Positions 1 to 27,200 are shown, counted from the stretch's first letter. The stretch: DNA of 60,000 bases from Tubiluchus corallicola (GCA_030141605.1 JAQGDQ010000036.1:560001-620000), one strand, 5' to 3'. Translations and numbers: made by a program. Notes: generated by a model not told the origin, from the letters alone.

Positions 1-1929
1 CTAATGTGCGCTTAGTAATTCTACCACATTGGTGACACGTCATTAAATTATTTGACAATTTAACAGAAATGACTGTTCAAACAAATAACTTTGTAGTGGA
101 GGTGTGTTCTCTGAATTATTTTAGATAATTGCTAACAAATTTGTAACAAATTTTAGCATAAATTTTACATATGAAGTGAAACTCGTAATTTAAGTGCTTG
201 TCTGTATGTGTTTAAGTGAGTTTGTAAAAAACCTAATTCCTGTTTTATTATTGTATGGTTTTTAATGCAAAGAGTCAATAAATTGGTATTTTGGAAATTT
301 GCAGCAAAATTATTTTTTACAGCTTTTTTATTAGAAAGCTTATTTCTTAGAAGAAAGTTTGCAAAAAATCTTTTTCAGTGTTTTGAATTCTTTTTTGGTA
401 AGGGGTGGTAATGAAGCTGTTAGTTAGCACATCAGTTGCATATTAGCATTTAAAAATAGTTTGTCTTTTGTTTTAAGAAAAATCAAGGATGTGTTTTGGA
501 TTACTACTTTAAATTTTTAATTTCTGTATAAAATAAATTGCTTTCAAGGCCGTTCCTATTAGTTACTTTTATGCTCAAATTGTGAAGAGATGGAATTAAT
601 TTTTATGTAATATTTTAATCAATACAGTAGTTACTTTGATTCTAACCTTGTGAATCGTACTGAATATTTTGTGAGTGAACAGAAAATTATTTGTTGGGCC
701 GTTTGCCACATTTGAACCTATTCTTGACTTAATTATTCTAATAACTGTAGATCATGATAACTTTATTTTCAGTATCTCATTAAAATTTTGCCTCAAATGA
801 GGTACTATATATGAGCTGGTGAGATGTTTACCTCTGAAAACACTGAACAGGACAGGGCACGGTGGGCAGTTGCCTGGGGGCCCATGCTAATCTATGCATG
901 TTGTGGCTTGCTGTCAATAAATATGTACTATACTACACTATGGGAAATGATATCCTGAAGATCTTGGACTTCAAGTCAATTATAAAAAAATTCTCTTTCT
1001 CAAATGTATGTGTCGTACGCTTGATTAATAATAAACAATTCATAGTAATTTCATACTGTACCATCTTGGTCTGTATGGTTTACCAATAATTGAGTGTCAT
1101 TTTTTATGTTGAAATTTTTGTGTTTTTCAAGGGTCATGTTGGCGCAAAAAACATTCGGACGTTTTTATCACGGTGTTGGGCCGCGTTTCCACTGCGCCCG
1201 CAGAGACACGGACTTTTCAAGCAAATTGAAAAATCTGTGTATGTGAGCTAAACCATTCTGTAAGCAAGCTGTTTGAAATTTGAAGTGCCCGAAAGCTATA
1301 ATTGTCATCTGAACGATAGCAAAGACGATAAAATAATTAATTTAAATATATACTTAACAAGGCTACCGTATGGACATGGTATGGTAAACACAATAATGTC
1401 AGAAAGTAATTGCATGTACTTGTGCTTTGCTTTTGTACTATTTAATCTTATCAATCTAAGAATCGTAATTCAATAAAGCGACAGATATTAGTTTTCTTAT
1501 GTAACACTAGTCTTGATGAATGAAATTTTAAATCTGTATGTCTGGCTAGTATATGCTTGTTAAGCATAATTGAATTCTTAACATCTAAGTACGCATTTAT
1601 TTCGTTAATTACTTCTGTAACTTACAGATCTTCTTGTGACGCTTGTAATAGTAATGAAGTGACCACTTGCAGTACTGTTAATACTGGGCGTTTCATTACA
1701 TAACTGTATCATATACCTTATCCACTTAAACATGGCTCATACTATTGACACTCACATTACTCATTATTACAAGCTTTCACCACTTAAGATGTTGTCCTCT
1801 TCAAATGTAATTTCTAATTGTTGCATTATCACATTTGTCATGTGCTTCAGAGTTGAGAGAAGAAATACTTAATCATCTATGTATATGCCTACTATTATCT
1901 ATGTGTACGCATACTATGGGACGTATACT
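1..1929. other. Intergenic AT-rich stretch with no recognised gene
   Basis: No exon-like coding segment is recognisable on either strand. The short open frames here have no family features. At about 1174-1215 there is a GC-richer patch (ggccgcgtttccactgcg) that resembles the PIF-Harbinger-type terminal sequence at 32308, so an element end may lie here. The rest is low-complexity A/T-rich sequence. Confidence 0.5.
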
Positions 1930-4612
1930 CAAACGAAAGATTCCTGACTACACTGCAAACTGAATATATCCAATCCAAAATCTCGCATTTCACAAATACT
2001 TGTTACAAAAATTCAGATGAGGCCCTTAACTACATAACCAATATTTTTCATGATGACACTGAGCAGGCTCAAATAGCAATAGCACAAAAAGACAAAAACG
2101 TAAAGCACCTCAGTTAAGATTGTCCCAAAATCACTTGAATTACCTCAATAGACAATTAAAGAAAGATCCGTGCAATAAATTTCTGAGATCGCAATTGAAA
2201 AAAGTGTCAGACAACTAAAACTAACCAAAAAAAAAAGAATAAAAGCATAAACTAAATGATCTAAGAAGCAGCAATCCTTGAGACTTTTCTATTCGACTAC
2301 TACAGAGTACTCTGCCAAGATAAGGAAAATATAATACCACAGACTATAAATGGCTTGCAAAACATGGAAAATTCCATTATGAATACATCACTACCAAAAT
2401 TATGTGATCTTCAGATGTGTAAAACTAGAATCTCTGTACAAGAACTAAAAGCGCAAATGAAAAATTTGAAATGTGGAAAAAGTACTGGAATTGACAACTT
2501 CTCAAATGAAATGATAAAATCAGCATCTGTTGTCTTGGCCAGTCCTCTTGTAAAACTAATGAACCTAATCCTAGAAAGAGGGGAATACCCAGAGCTTTGG
2601 TGCAAAAGCATCTTAACCCAAATTTTCAACGATGGTGAAGCCTCTGACCCAGAAAACTACCGAGGCATCTCAATAATTCATGCTTAAGAAAGCTATTTAA
2701 TTCAATTGTAAATGATAGAATAATTAAACACCTGGAACAAAATGATCTATCAAAAACCCAACTTGGCTTCAGAAAAAATTCACAAACAACTGACCCCCTA
2801 CTGCTACTAAATGCTATGGTTACACAAACAACTTCTCAGGCTGGCACATATTTGTAGTCCTGCTTCATTGACCTTCATACTGTATTCGACCGAATAAACC
2901 ACAATCTATTATTCAAGAAACTGTGGCAATATGGCATTGACACTGATACAACGCAAGCAATAGAGAATATGTACCAGAAGTCAAAACGTTCTATAAAAAG
3001 AATCTGTGTTTCCTTCATTTTTTGATACAAAAGCAAGTGCACGACAAGGTGATAATCTAAGTCCCCCCACTCTTCAATTTGTGCATAAATGATTTCCCCC
3101 AATCTCTCTGCAATAACAATGCTCCAATATTAAACAAGGTAGTAATAAAATGCTTGTAGTATGCAGACGATCCAGTTCTACTTAGTAGATCTAGAGAGGG
3201 CATCAAAAATCTATTGATGAACTTTCACAGTATGCCGCACGAAACCACCTAAAAATTAACTGCAAAAAATAGTGGTATTTAGAAAAAAGGCCACCATCAG
3301 ATGAACTCAATTCCCATTCAAACGTGTCCAAAATAAGTTCACAAAATGGGTGTTTGGAGTAAACAGCTTCCAATATTGCCTGTAAGGCTGAACTGGGTTT
3401 ATATCCTCTCCTCATCGCAGCAGCATACAAATGTGGCTTGACTGCCACCCACAAACCTAGAAGGACTATATTTAACACCATCTTCCCATCACTGAATCAC
3501 ACAGCACTATTCTCGCCCACATGGAAACTTATCCCAAGCTATGCATCAGAATATGAGAATGAATCAATGACACTAATTCAGAAAGTCAAAAACCTGAACA
3601 AAATTCTAAAAATGGAACATGAAAAAACATTTTTAGCGAAATTCATAATGATGATAGAAAAAAATGGAGGCCGTAATGAGCTCAGATTTTACAGGAGGTT
3701 AAAATGCAAATACGAAATGGAGCCTTACCTAAAAATTATCAAGGACAAAAATCATAGCCAAGCTATCCCTAAACTCCGAGTGAGTGATCATGATTTAGAA
3801 ATCGAACTTGCTTGTTATACCAAAACACCAGAACGAGAATGAATATGCAATTATTGCGCCAACTCCTCACCTAAAAACATGAAATAGAAGATGAAATGCA
3901 CTTTATTTATCACTTTACTGAAAATAGAACAAAAATTTAATTATGAAAACAAACTTCACAATCTAACTTTTTTCTCTAGAAATACCACCTCTCTCGTGTG
4001 GCTGTTTAGCAATAGTGTTCAACAAGATATAATTCATTTTGGAGAATATACATTTAAAAATTCCAAATAAGAAAAACAAAAAGCTAACACTGGCTACACC
4101 TTGTTGAACCTTTTCTATGTTAACTCAACTACTCAAGAGTTGAGACATTTTAATATCTAGTTATAATTTTGTATCGCATAACGTATAGCTGTTAATTTTT
4201 TTTAATACTGTTTCTTTGTTTTTTGTAGATTTTCTGGTTACAATCTATACATCTATGACATCAATGCAAGAAACTTTTGGCGACGACTCCAGTTCCTAGG
4301 GAAGAAGAAATCAGTACTTTGGCAGCAAATTCTAACCAAATATTTTCAATATTTTATTTTTATAATCTTTCATTTAAAAACCTGGAACAGATACCTACTA
4401 CTTTTACGTTATTTTTCTTTTTTCATTGCTAAATTATACAATTTTTATGTAACTGTGATTTTAGTATCAGTATGCCATATCTTAACATTTGTCTATGAAA
4501 ATAACTTTACACACACCATATTTTGATTTTTTTCTGTTATGTAGTATTTAACGTGTATTGCTTTGCCAATGTACATTGTATGTATTTGTGCAAATAAAAC
4601 TGAATTGAATGG
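1930..4612 (+). mobile_element. Decayed LINE retrotransposon (reverse transcriptase relic)
   Basis: Broken frames on the + strand translate to successive parts of a LINE ORF2. An RT palm-entry segment lies at 2355-2687 (KSTGIDNFSNEMIK, then DPENYRGISI). The FRKNSQTTD region and an FIDLHTVFDRINH version of RT motif A follow near 2770-2900. A C-terminal tail at 3438-3842 has IPKLRVSDHDLEIE and a Cys/His-type ending (ICNYC, then EDEMHF), which recurs in invertebrate LINEs. Many stops and frameshifts mean it is dead. A 3' tail-like motif (gcaaataaaactgaattgaa) at about 4590-4608 marks the probable 3' end. The 5' limit is approximate. The clade is not certain. Confidence 0.8.
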
Positions 4613-4790
4613 AAACTTAATTATATAGTTTCGCGGCTCTAACCTAGATGGCAGCACGCCCATCATTTCCCATTTTTCCCGCGAAATTAGTAGTAGCCAG
4701 ATAATCTGCATAATTGCTATTTCTAAATCAAGTATATGAAATATTTTGTGCAGTTTGTAATTTATATAAATTGATTCCCGTGCTTTTAAA
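4613..4790 (+). promoter_or_regulatory. DHFR proximal promoter with two E2F-type sites
   Basis: The sequence between the upstream LINE tail and the DHFR start codon carries a palindromic E2F consensus, TTTCCCGCGAAA, at 4675-4686 and a second E2F-like site, TTTCGCGG, at 4629-4636. A YY1-like AGATGGCAG sits between them at 4646-4654. No convincing TATA box is placed. E2F sites control S-phase transcription of DHFR in mammals, so finding them about 105-160 bp upstream of this ATG is strong contextual evidence for a real, cell-cycle-regulated promoter. The function here is inferred. Confidence 0.7.
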
Positions 4791-18379
<13,589 letters not shown>

Positions 18380-18545
18380 TTCATATTTCATGGTCGTAAT
18401 GATGGAAAACTCTAAATATGTTGGATTCAGTGTATGTAAACAATTAGTATATGTTGATAGACAATTATGACATCGTAAATATTTTAAACAGTGCAGCCAC
18501 AGAATTAATGCTCCAGTAAAGGTAGGAACTAGAAACGATTTGTAG

Positions 18546-18551
18546 AATAAA
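18546..18551 (+). terminator. Probable DHFR polyadenylation signal
   Basis: This is the first AATAAA downstream of the DHFR stop codon, 166 nt after it. Position and sequence fit a short 3' UTR. Confidence 0.6.
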
Positions 18552-19620
18552 CTATAATGTTAAAAGTAGTGTACCAGTTTATTTTTAAGACAAGGCTGCA
18601 GTTGTAAGTTACAAGTGGATTGTACTTTTTGTTAATTATGCATTGCCGTAATAAACAGTAACGATGGGAAATAGTCCAAAAATGGACTTAAATACATAAT
18701 GCATTAGTGTGAACAGTTAGTTGTGTGATTAGTTAGAAAAAGTGAAAACTTCTAAATGCAAACTGGTAATATAATAACATTTCATGTGACACAATGCTAT
18801 TATACTGTATCAAATTAAAAAAATGCTATGAATTTTTATACTAAATACCTCTTCTATACTGGAGGCCGCTTAGAAATAAATGACGAGAGTAGTTAGCTAT
18901 GGCATCATTACATTCAGTAGTACGAATGAAGTTTTTAATTGGTCATTAAAAGTCTTTCTTTAATATTAAAAAGTGCAGTTTAAATCTTGCAGTACAGATT
19001 AGTAGATTTTAGAATGATAGGTTGCGAGAAATTTACATCCTAAAGACCCACTTTATTCTTTCAACAAATATGCCATGTCATCAAGTGTCTTCAGTTTCAA
19101 CACTTTAGTAAGAAACAAATGCCACATATAAAATTCTTGAGAGTTTTCCGGAATTTTTGCTACTATAACTTCACATTTTTTATAATAAAATGAACAAACC
19201 TTCATATTTGCTGATTTTTACGGCTTCACAAAGGCATTTTGATGCTATTAGCGTATAAAAAACAAAAATGGGGCTTAACTCAAGTTTCCACAAAGTATGC
19301 TGAACTATTTTATTTACTTGTGAAATACAAAAATATATTTGTACTACATTGGCTAATTAACAAACCTTTCTAAAAAAGTAGAATGTATATATATATATAT
19401 TTATATTTATGTATATATACTTATATAAAAAGGAAAATATTTCTTATGTTATTTACTTGGATTCATATACACATCTACACAAAACAATCTACTCGAGGTG
19501 CATTTAAGTATCACGCATATTCAACGAAAACTGTAAAATACTTCTACCAATATAAACTGTGCAACTACATAAATGGCAGCCCCATTGCTGGTAAAATAAT
19601 AAAATTCTTTATGTATACTT

Positions 19621-20110
19621 TCTACTCGTATAAAACATTTTTTGGATATTTAACAAAAATTCAAATACAGTAGGTGCTGCTTAATAGTAACACTTGGGAA
19701 TGGAAGTGTGCCGACTCATTTAGCCAACTGAATCTATTAGCTAACGGGTGTAGTATGCTAGCGGATAACTGATGCTGCATCGGTGGCATTTCTATTCGTA
19801 TAAAACATTTTCTTGGATATTTAACAAAAAATCAAATACAGTAGGTGCTGCTTAATACATACACTTTGGGATGGAAGTGTTCCGACTCGATTAACCAACT
19901 GAATCTATTAGTTAACAGATGTAGTATACTGGCAGATAACTGACGCTGCATTTGTGGCATAACAGCAACAGTTAACCGATTAAACGTTCTGTGAACAGTA
20001 ACTAGCGCTTCAAAAACAAACTGCTAGGAATGTGATTAAAAGTTTATCTTCCATACATTCTTGGGCAACTAGGTTCATTACAGAGAACCAGTGGGTAACA
20101 TATTCAAAGC
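19621..20110 (-). mobile_element. Internally deleted pogo/Tigger-type element with duplicated end
   Basis: A terminal segment containing cagtaggtgctgcttaata is present twice in tandem (19621-19790 and 19791-19960, period 170 bp). The following sequence to about 20110 resembles part of the Tigger transposase relic at 56280-56410 (shared taaacgttctgtgaa, attaaaagttta, ttcttggg). Orientation is the same as in that locus. Most of the transposase is missing, so it is non-autonomous. Confidence 0.65.
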
Positions 20111-20353
20111 TTGCATAGCAATGCATTATAAATGTGCCTGCTTATATTAAGTGGCGTTTATGTAGCATGTGGATGCATTTTCCATCTGCAGAACAATATC
20201 AATAGGAAACACCTGCAGCAAAAGAATAATGCATATGCAGGCTGCATAAACAATATAAACCGATTCCACACCCCTAAATGCTTTTTAGTCTTGTTTTAAG
20301 TGCAAAAATCGAGTCAATTATGCAGAGTTATTTGAGTCAACTGCCGACAGTTT

Positions 20354-20432
20354 TATATACAGTGGGATATAAGCGACCCGAACAAAACATTTCTGAGTCA
20401 ATTAAGCGAGTGATTCTGTTAACTGAGTCAAC
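20354..20432. mobile_element. Second pogo-like terminal segment
   Basis: The stretch beginning cagtgggatataagcgaccc and continuing with repeated gagtca and gcga motifs has the look of a pogo/Tigger terminal repeat, distinct from the one at 19670. No partner end is found. Confidence 0.4.
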
Positions 20433-20501
20433 AAACGGATCCTATAACACCAGACCTAATTAACCTTAATTATACTGGCTCTGCACTTAGTATTTAGTGT
20501 C

Positions 20502-20507
20502 TTTATT
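20502..20507 (-). terminator. Possible polyadenylation signal of the SLC18B1-like gene
   Basis: First canonical AATAAA on the minus strand past the stop codon at 21226, about 720 nt downstream. A CATAAA variant near 20610 is an alternative. Confidence 0.3.
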
Positions 20508-21225
20508 AAAGTCTTAATATTTTACTACACTAAACAATATGTATATTTGTATGTATATAGCTTACACCAGCGGTGTACATTATTCAGTGCATTAATTTAC
20601 ATGTAATATTTATGCATACTGTACTTCATTAGGCCAGGTTAACTAACAAACTTTTACATATTCTTATCCCAAATTTTTAAACTTCGTTATTTAGGCAGTA
20701 ATTAGTGCAAACAAAGTTGGAAATGTCAAGGTAAAATTTTCACGTTCTGACACACTTAAGTGAGTATTGTTATATTGAGACAGTTTTGCAACAAACTCTG
20801 AGAATGTGTTAAAATTTATGAAAACACTTTAACATACTACCTGAAAGTCACACATCATGAATTACACACGTCATGAATTATTGTTAACTAATTAGCTACC
20901 ATCCTTGTCACAATGGCAATAAAATGATACATTCTACTGTTACACATATTAGATCAACAAACCCATAACAATGACATGATAATGTACAAAGATTTCTACT
21001 CTTGTGCAACCATGTAATTGTGCCAAAATGTTTTAGTGACATCACCTACCTTCACATATTTACAAAAAATATTTTACCCATTTTGCATTGCTTCATCCTA
21101 TATTTTAATATTTGTAAATATAAGTGTAGTTTGGCTTACTTAAGGTCTATTCCTACAATTCTAACTAGTGATCTATGCAGGTTCATTGACTGTGTTGGTA
21201 AACTGTAATATCAGCATTAAGATAT

Positions 21226-24200
21226 CTAAACAGAATATGCTTGTATTGAAGCATCACTTATGTCCTCTATTGAAGAAACTGATGTTTGAGCCACGAGGAC
21301 AGAACCATTTCTAGGATGTGTCAAATTGTTTGTTAAAAGAGGTGTAGTTTCTGTAGGTGCAGTTTCAGATGGAGGTCCAACCACTTCTTCGATGCTTTTT
21401 CTTTTTTTTGTTTTCCATTCGATCAAACAGAATATAGACAATATGAGCACCTAAAATAAATCAAAATTTTCACTATGCTTAAAACATGGCACTTCATTGA
21501 CTCGGTGTGGTAAAAATGGCACAAATGGAAAGGTAGGTAAAATAGCACATGTTATTTTGATGCAATTGATTTCTATAATAAATCTAGAATGCGCTCAATA
21601 AGAAGCCAATTTCTGCCAAACCGAACAATCCTAGCCTTATTCGTCTGATTCTTTTGATGCAAATTTTGATTTAATACAAAGATAAACAAGCAAACATACA
21701 AAAATGTACATGTGTTGGTATTTTATAGGCTGTAGTCTACAGGCAAGCAAAAGACCAAAATATTATCAATGCACGAATGTGCCACATAGTGTTTAGCTAC
21801 CTTTCTCTCCATTAATTTTGGCGATGGTAATAGACTGACAAATATACATTTCTTTAAACAACCAATCAAACTGTGTTGAAGCATTATTGATTATATTTTT
21901 TGTTCCTCAGGCCAATAAAGCTGATTTTAATAATTTTAGCACTGTGACCAGAGCTACAAATAACTGCGACTTATTAATAACAGAAAGTTTATCTATGCAC
22001 TCTAATAAGCCTTTTCTTAATGTGCATAGTAGTTCAATTCCATTCACTTTATTTTCAAACACTTACTTAACTGTTATTGTATCTATTTCTTTTTTACAGG
22101 TCTGTTTATTCATTACTTTGGCCTCTTTGTAAATACACAATTAGTGCATAATTTTCAATACTGTAGGCTCTGCCTACATAAAGAGGTTTTTGTTTGTATA
22201 GTGTACCACTGATGCTGACAGCTGTTGGAACGTTTGGAAATGTTTTTTAAACAGTTGTAAATTAAAGTTTTTAACAAAGTTGTGTTGATTTAATAATAAT
22301 TATCAAAGATGTTTCGACAACCTTCCTCTGTTTGACGGAATACTATACAATATTAATACTGTATCACACAAAGGCTATTGAAGCAGTTTTTTTCTTTATT
22401 TTTTTACCGTATATACTTATGTGCAAGTCGATGTGCATTCTAAGGCCAAAAATTGCATCATTTTATATGTTACTTGTGTACAAGTCGACCATAAAATATT
22501 AAGATCTACCAGAGTAAATGATGAAGTGTTTTATATACGCGTGTATTCTGGTAATCAATATTTTGCCCATAAAACACGCATACTCAAGGCCAGTGTAAAA
22601 CTTCCCACGGAAGCCGAAAGGCGGCAGCACCTGCCCAACATTGTCGATTTCCATGTTCCGATCGAGGGCTCCGCGTTAGTTTATTTACCAGTAATATATA
22701 AATTTTAACTTAATTTCACATGCATTAAATTAAATTACAGTAATATTTGTTCATTTTGTGAAGTAATGTCATGATGCGAATATTCTCTGATGTGAAGTAT
22801 CACAGTATGAGTGTTCATTCAGTCCAGCGTATAATGAAGGATTATTTCTTTATATATTCATATTGCAGACGACTCTCTTTAGCGACATCTCCCAGAAACG
22901 TAATTAAGTACAAATTAACCCCAAAAATTTCACCTTAAAATCGCCTCCCAAAAATTTAACTTGTACATAAGTATATACTGTAACTATGGTATGACCACGA
23001 AGCTTCATGCTCTCAAAATATTTATTCTTAAGTACAATAGTGTATTACACTTAAATATTCAGCAGTTTATAAGTTTATGTACAAACTGATGAGCACATCA
23101 GTTCATCATATATTTACATACATACCATAAATGCTAGGGCTCCAGCTACTATTGTTGTACTCCACTCAAATCCTGCGGAGTCATACATGACTCCTGCTAT
23201 ACTAGGACCAATGAATTCCCTGTAAGAAAATGATTATAATAATTAAAGTTAGTTAGTTTAAAATTGCAACAAATAAATGACTAATAAAACCCATGTGTTG
23301 AAGCAAAAAGCTAATCACTTTCAATAATTAACCGAACTGTCTTCAGTAGTGATAAAATAAGTGAAATAAATAAGTTGCTGTTAAAATTCAGAAGCACATA
23401 TGATAATCATAATGCTGCTATGTGCAAAAACATGTTTTTGCCTCTACTTCTAATTATTTAATTGTATACAAGGCTCTTATTTCAAGATCAGCACTGATGG
23501 GCTGGCAGACAGCATTTAATAAAATCAGAGCGACTACACAGTCTAGTGGAGGGTTTTACGTATTTTGTTTGACAGCTTTATCTTAATGCAAATTCTAAAT
23601 TGAAAAAATTGTTTAGGACATTTGGAAGCATTATGCGCGTACACTCTTCTTCTATATGGTAAACAAACAGCCAGAATCAGTATCATGGTGAATGAAACCA
23701 CTAAGTGAGAATCAACATGGATCAACCAGTCCATTAATTGAGCAGTTATGGCACTGTTCTTAACTTTGGTCACTAATCATGATGCTGTCATCATTAAACC
23801 ATGCATCTCACCTTGAGGGTTTGGAAACATAGATGGAACCAAACTAAGTAAGTTGCTGTAGCACGGCAATAACAAAATTGTTAGCTTCTACGAGGGCGGC
23901 ACTCAGGAAATGTAAGCAAATAAACAGGCTGTTGATAAATAATTCAGTTTTTTGGACAATTTCAATGTATTTTAAAGCAGCATATTCAAAAAGCATACCT
24001 ATATTTTTCTAGTCACAATTTTAATCATGATACTTGCCAAAATTCAGTATCGATAAATTTTTTGAGGTACAGCTTTATACAGATGCTTGAAGCAATGAAT
24101 CCAATTATAAGTTGCAACCAAGTTATCAATTCACACAGGTATTTTTCCTTGTTCTATGCTACTCTAGTTACCACAAAAAGTCGCAAGATTCAAGATGATA

Positions 24201-27200
24201 CTATTTTCTAGCCATGTATGTAACAACCAGGATAAGGCTGTAATTTTGAGATGCCGGAACATTACAGTTGTTTGTGCCTACATGGCTAACCAACCCTGAA
24301 CAAGAGAAAGGAAGATTTATAAGCTCTGTAAATATTGGGTGACAATTTGTATACAAGCCGGATAATTTTTGTTGTAGCCAATACTAGCCTATTCGAAAAA
24401 TTAATTGAATTCCACACACATTTGGGGACTTCACATATATCATGGTAATTCAGAAAGGCCAACGAGTCAACAGCCTGCAATAAAAGGAAGTTATAACAAT
24501 CAAGACAAACCCTAATGAATAGGCTGTTGCCCAAAGTCCAGCTAGCAAACCATATGTAGCAAGATCATCTTCAAAACCAGCTTGCCTAAAAATAAATTGA
24601 ACAAATTTATAATTGCTATATAATTCAGGTCAAATACTTTGTTAAAGTATGTTTCAATACTAGTATGTACAAAGTACTTGGAAACAAAATTAGGCTTGTT
24701 ATACATTTTATTGTAATTAAGTAAGTAAAACCTTTTATAGACGGTAATGCCATCACTCGCTTGGATCATATGAATCAAACACTTTACAAATTTGATTACT
24801 TATACTTACTAATAGTTATAGATTGCTTTTTTAAACTTTAATCTAAACATAAGTATGCAGTCTAATTTCTCATAATATGGGTAAGAATGTTCAGTTTAAC
24901 CAAAGAAGTAGCTAAACTCATAAATAAACATAGAAACTTACTCAGCTTCATCCAAAAGATTTTCAAACGTTGGTATTAATGCTAAACTGGTGGCTATTCC
25001 TAGCAGAGCCAGCGACAATATAATCAACCAAAGCAAACTGAAATTCAAAAGAATAACGGAAGCTTTGAAGTTCAGAGTTATTTTACTCAATCCCAATAGA
25101 ATTGTAACCACATTAACAGAAACCTTAAAGTAATGCACAATAAAATATAGGGATTCGACACACTTCATTAGAGATGTAGTATAAAAGACTAAAATGCTCC
25201 AGAGACAAAAAACGTAAACTACTACTTACTAGCCAATGTTAGGAAATAACGGACTAGGACCAAGTAAAAGCATGGCTACTGCCATTGTCGCTGTGCCAGC
25301 AATTATTAGGAGTTTGGTATTTTCCTGAAAATAATATAATTGGCTGATGTTTTAAACTTCTTTTAGTGAGTGACAATTTTAACAAACATTTTGGAATAAA
25401 ACTGAAAGTTACATTTTAAATAAAAAAAGAAAGAGACAGAGAGACTTTCATTACGTTCACCTTGTTGCGTACCTAATATAAAAAAGTGAATATTAAAATA
25501 CTTACAACTTTATCAGCTACAAGACCCCACAATGGAGAGAAGAGTGCATATGCAGTAGATATCACCATAAACAACAATCCAACATGCTTTGCACTTAGAT
25601 TATACTGAAACAGTCATACACATGCTTATTTTAGCAGCAATATTTTTTTACATTTACATGCCTTTAATGCAGTTGGGCATAATCATTAGTGAAGGGACAA
25701 TTTAGGCTTTATCCGTAGGGAAAGTAAGTTAAGAGCTAAGGTCTAATGCTCTGTTCCCAACATTAAACAGAGACCACATGTCCATGAATGAAAATAATGT
25801 TACTTGTACATGTAAAGCAGTAGAAATTCATCAGAGTAAGCGAGGATTATATCTACACCAGGAAATGTACGCAATGTGCCAGTATGAATCACCATGACTT
25901 ACTCTTGTATGTAGACTTGATTTATGTTAGCTTGGCTTCTTTAAAAAGCACTAATGCAATAAACAAACTAACTGTAGAGGAGTTAAAATTTCGAACAAAC
26001 AGTACAGAGAGTAAAAAAATACAGAGCTTATGTTACAGTTTGTAGAGCTGACAAACTTCTAACTTTGTTTAAAAACACATTTATTAAATCTGATTTTATA
26101 AGAACAAGAGCTTTTAACAAAATAAAGCAAGAAATTTCCTCGCCATGGCGTTCTGCTAATCTGTACACTCTCCTTTTTTGCTCTCCTCTGCTCCGTCTTC
26201 CTAATTTGCCCAACTAGTTCACTAATCAAGCCATATTACATCTATGACTCAAGTACAGCTTAGTCAATGCTTACACTAATGCTCTGATGACTTCTTAAAG
26301 GACTGCACCATTCAAAGTAGGTCTTATAAGACGCATGACTTTTCTACTACTGTATGAGCACAGATATAACTAAATGATTACAAATTAGATACTCTACTAA
26401 TCAGGAGAATCTTGGCTATCCAATCATGCTATTTGTTCAAACATTTATAAGTGATTTAATTGGATAAAATTTAGAAAGACATGGCCTTTTCAGGCACTCC
26501 AATCTTGCCTGTTGAGTAGCTTAGTCTAGTGTACACTTGCGTGATCGCACACCCTACTTTATTGATCGCCTGTTTACTACTACCCAAGAAAACGGTCCCC
26601 TCTACAAAGTTCCAGGAAAAGCCAACCAATCAGCCAAGGAGAAATTAAGGTCCTTGCATCTATTAACGCGAATTTCTCCTTAAAAATAGAGCAGACTAGA
26701 GGCCAAGGTGTATGTTGTGTCTGGATAGTTGTCAGAATGTCGTGTCTGGATAGTTGAAATTTTCTGCATTAATTGATTTCACACAGGTGATACTGTACAA
26801 TGTTACAGTGCAAACACTGCAGTTACTGAGAACTTTTAACAATTTTTTGTCAATTTTTATTTTGTGTACGATAAGCAAATGCATTTTATAATATAATTTT
26901 GCATGAAAATCCATTATGTGAGGAGTAGACACCTACAAAATTTATCAAATATAACATAATCGCTGCTTAGTGAGAGCAGTTTTTCATGAATTCATGCAAA
27001 ATGCAGCAAATGCTTAAATTCCTGAAGAGTTAACAAGCAGATAGCAACAAAATCTAACTGCAACAATCAGCTTATAAATTTTCAATGAAAATCTTTTCAT
27101 TGAAATTTAAATTATGAAATATTATACAAACCGTTCTAAGATAAGGTTCCAAAATAGGATCAAGAAATCCCCAAACAGCTGAATTAATAGTTATGCTTAG

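Noticed and set aside
860-900. hAT-type terminus (gggcacggtgggcagttgcc)
   Set aside because: No inverted partner or target duplication was found nearby.
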